From Methanothermococcus okinawensis (GTDB lineage Archaea > AGJL01 > Methanococci > Methanococcales > Methanococcaceae): a stretch of 5,401 nt of DNA. The notes under the pieces were generated by a model. That model did not search any database. It worked only from the letters and a program-made list of their open reading frames with translations, and was not told the origin of the DNA. A program made the position numbers and the translations under genes. The stretch is from contig DQVU01000156.1 of the NCBI GenBank assembly GCA_015661585.1, positions 1 through 5,401 of the forward strand, in the 5' to 3' direction. This document shows, one piece after another, positions 5,144 through 5,401 of this stretch (position 1 is its first letter; each line of letters starts with the position of its first letter).

Positions 5144-5401
5144 ATTGATAAAAATATTTATAAACCTTAAATTTCCATTAAAAAGTGATAATAAGTAATA
5201 ATTAAGATATACCTTAATTCCCATCAAAGTAGTAATTAAAAAAATTAATGAAAATATTCAATAAAAATAAAACCATTAACTATCTCTCACAATCTTTTCT
5301 AAATACTAAATACTGGAGAAGCGGGGCAGGATTTCTATTAACCCTTCTTCTTAGAAGTTTTCCCTTTTTTAATTTATCAATCTCTTACTATTTTTACTCT
5401 G
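5144..5401. other. Gene-free, A+T-rich region downstream of hjc
   Basis: No convincing complete gene is seen. Just after hjc lies a BRE/TATA-like stretch, ATAAAAATATTTATAAACC (about 5148-5166). About 130 bases of very A+T-rich sequence follow, then a tandem AAATACT pair (5301-5314) and an unusually G-rich patch GGAGAAGCGGGGCAGG (5315-5330). A hairpin and T runs come next (5347-5370). At the right edge a minus-strand frame reads RVKIVRD and stops at TGA 5377-5379, while another reads ten codons to TAA. Either could be the tail of a convergent gene entering from the right, but the fragment is too short to call. Confidence 0.4.
5347..5370 (+). terminator. Hairpin plus T runs, terminator-like
   Basis: CTTCT (5347-5351) and AGAAG (5353-5357) form a near-palindrome, which would need fraying to make a loop. 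It is followed at once by TTTT, CCC and TTTTTT. AGAAG at 5317-5321 with GGG at 5323-5325 can instead pair with CCC at 5342-5344 and CTTCT, giving a longer stem. It is the first clear T-rich tract after hjc and could end its transcript, or that of a small RNA started near 5185. Confidence 0.35.

Noticed and set aside
5369..5401. C-terminal end of a minus-strand gene entering from the right
   Set aside because: Only 7 to 10 codons are inside the window and two frames are equally open, so neither can be supported as a gene.

Overview
The window is A+T-rich chromosomal DNA from a methanogenic archaeon, most likely of the order Methanococcales (Methanotorris, Methanothermococcus or Methanocaldococcus type). 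Three things point there. There is a methanofuran-biosynthesis-type protein (MfnF). There are archaea-specific proteins: an Rpp21-type RNase P subunit, the TrmY tRNA methyltransferase and the Hjc Holliday junction resolvase. Translation and transcription signals are archaeal: GGTGA-type ribosome binding sites, TTTATA-type TATA boxes, AGA/AGG arginine codons and Lys/Glu/Ile-rich proteins. The genus is an inference from gene content and composition.

Layout. Six genes run leftwards on the minus strand, from about 4184 down to 22: mfnF, rnp4, an unrecognised coiled-coil gene, dapB, trmY and cheW. Gaps are 8, about 76, 9, 9 and 20 bases. They look like one long operon, or two units split by the 76-base gap, which holds a weak promoter candidate. 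An intergenic region of about 570 bases (4185-4756) follows. Then comes hjc, the only plus-strand gene, divergent from the operon. The last 258 bases (5144-5401) hold no convincing gene, but do hold a TATA-like element and a hairpin followed by T runs.

Function. The minus-strand cluster mixes unrelated roles: methanofuran (C1 carrier) synthesis, 5'-end maturation of tRNA, lysine/diaminopimelate synthesis, N1-methylation of tRNA pseudouridine 54, and chemotaxis signalling. Rnp4 and TrmY share tRNA maturation. CheW is a coupling protein whose partners would lie outside the window, probably to the left. The coiled-coil protein has no clear family.

The least explained part is 4260-4640. It contains competing hairpins, a perfect 12-base palindrome, a 10-base direct repeat, a T-rich terminator-like stretch on the minus strand and short stop-interrupted coding-like fragments. 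It could be a small structured RNA locus or a decayed or non-autonomous repeat element. I see no clear evidence for a wholly new multi-gene system. The coiled-coil gene and this intergenic region are the best candidates for something undescribed.
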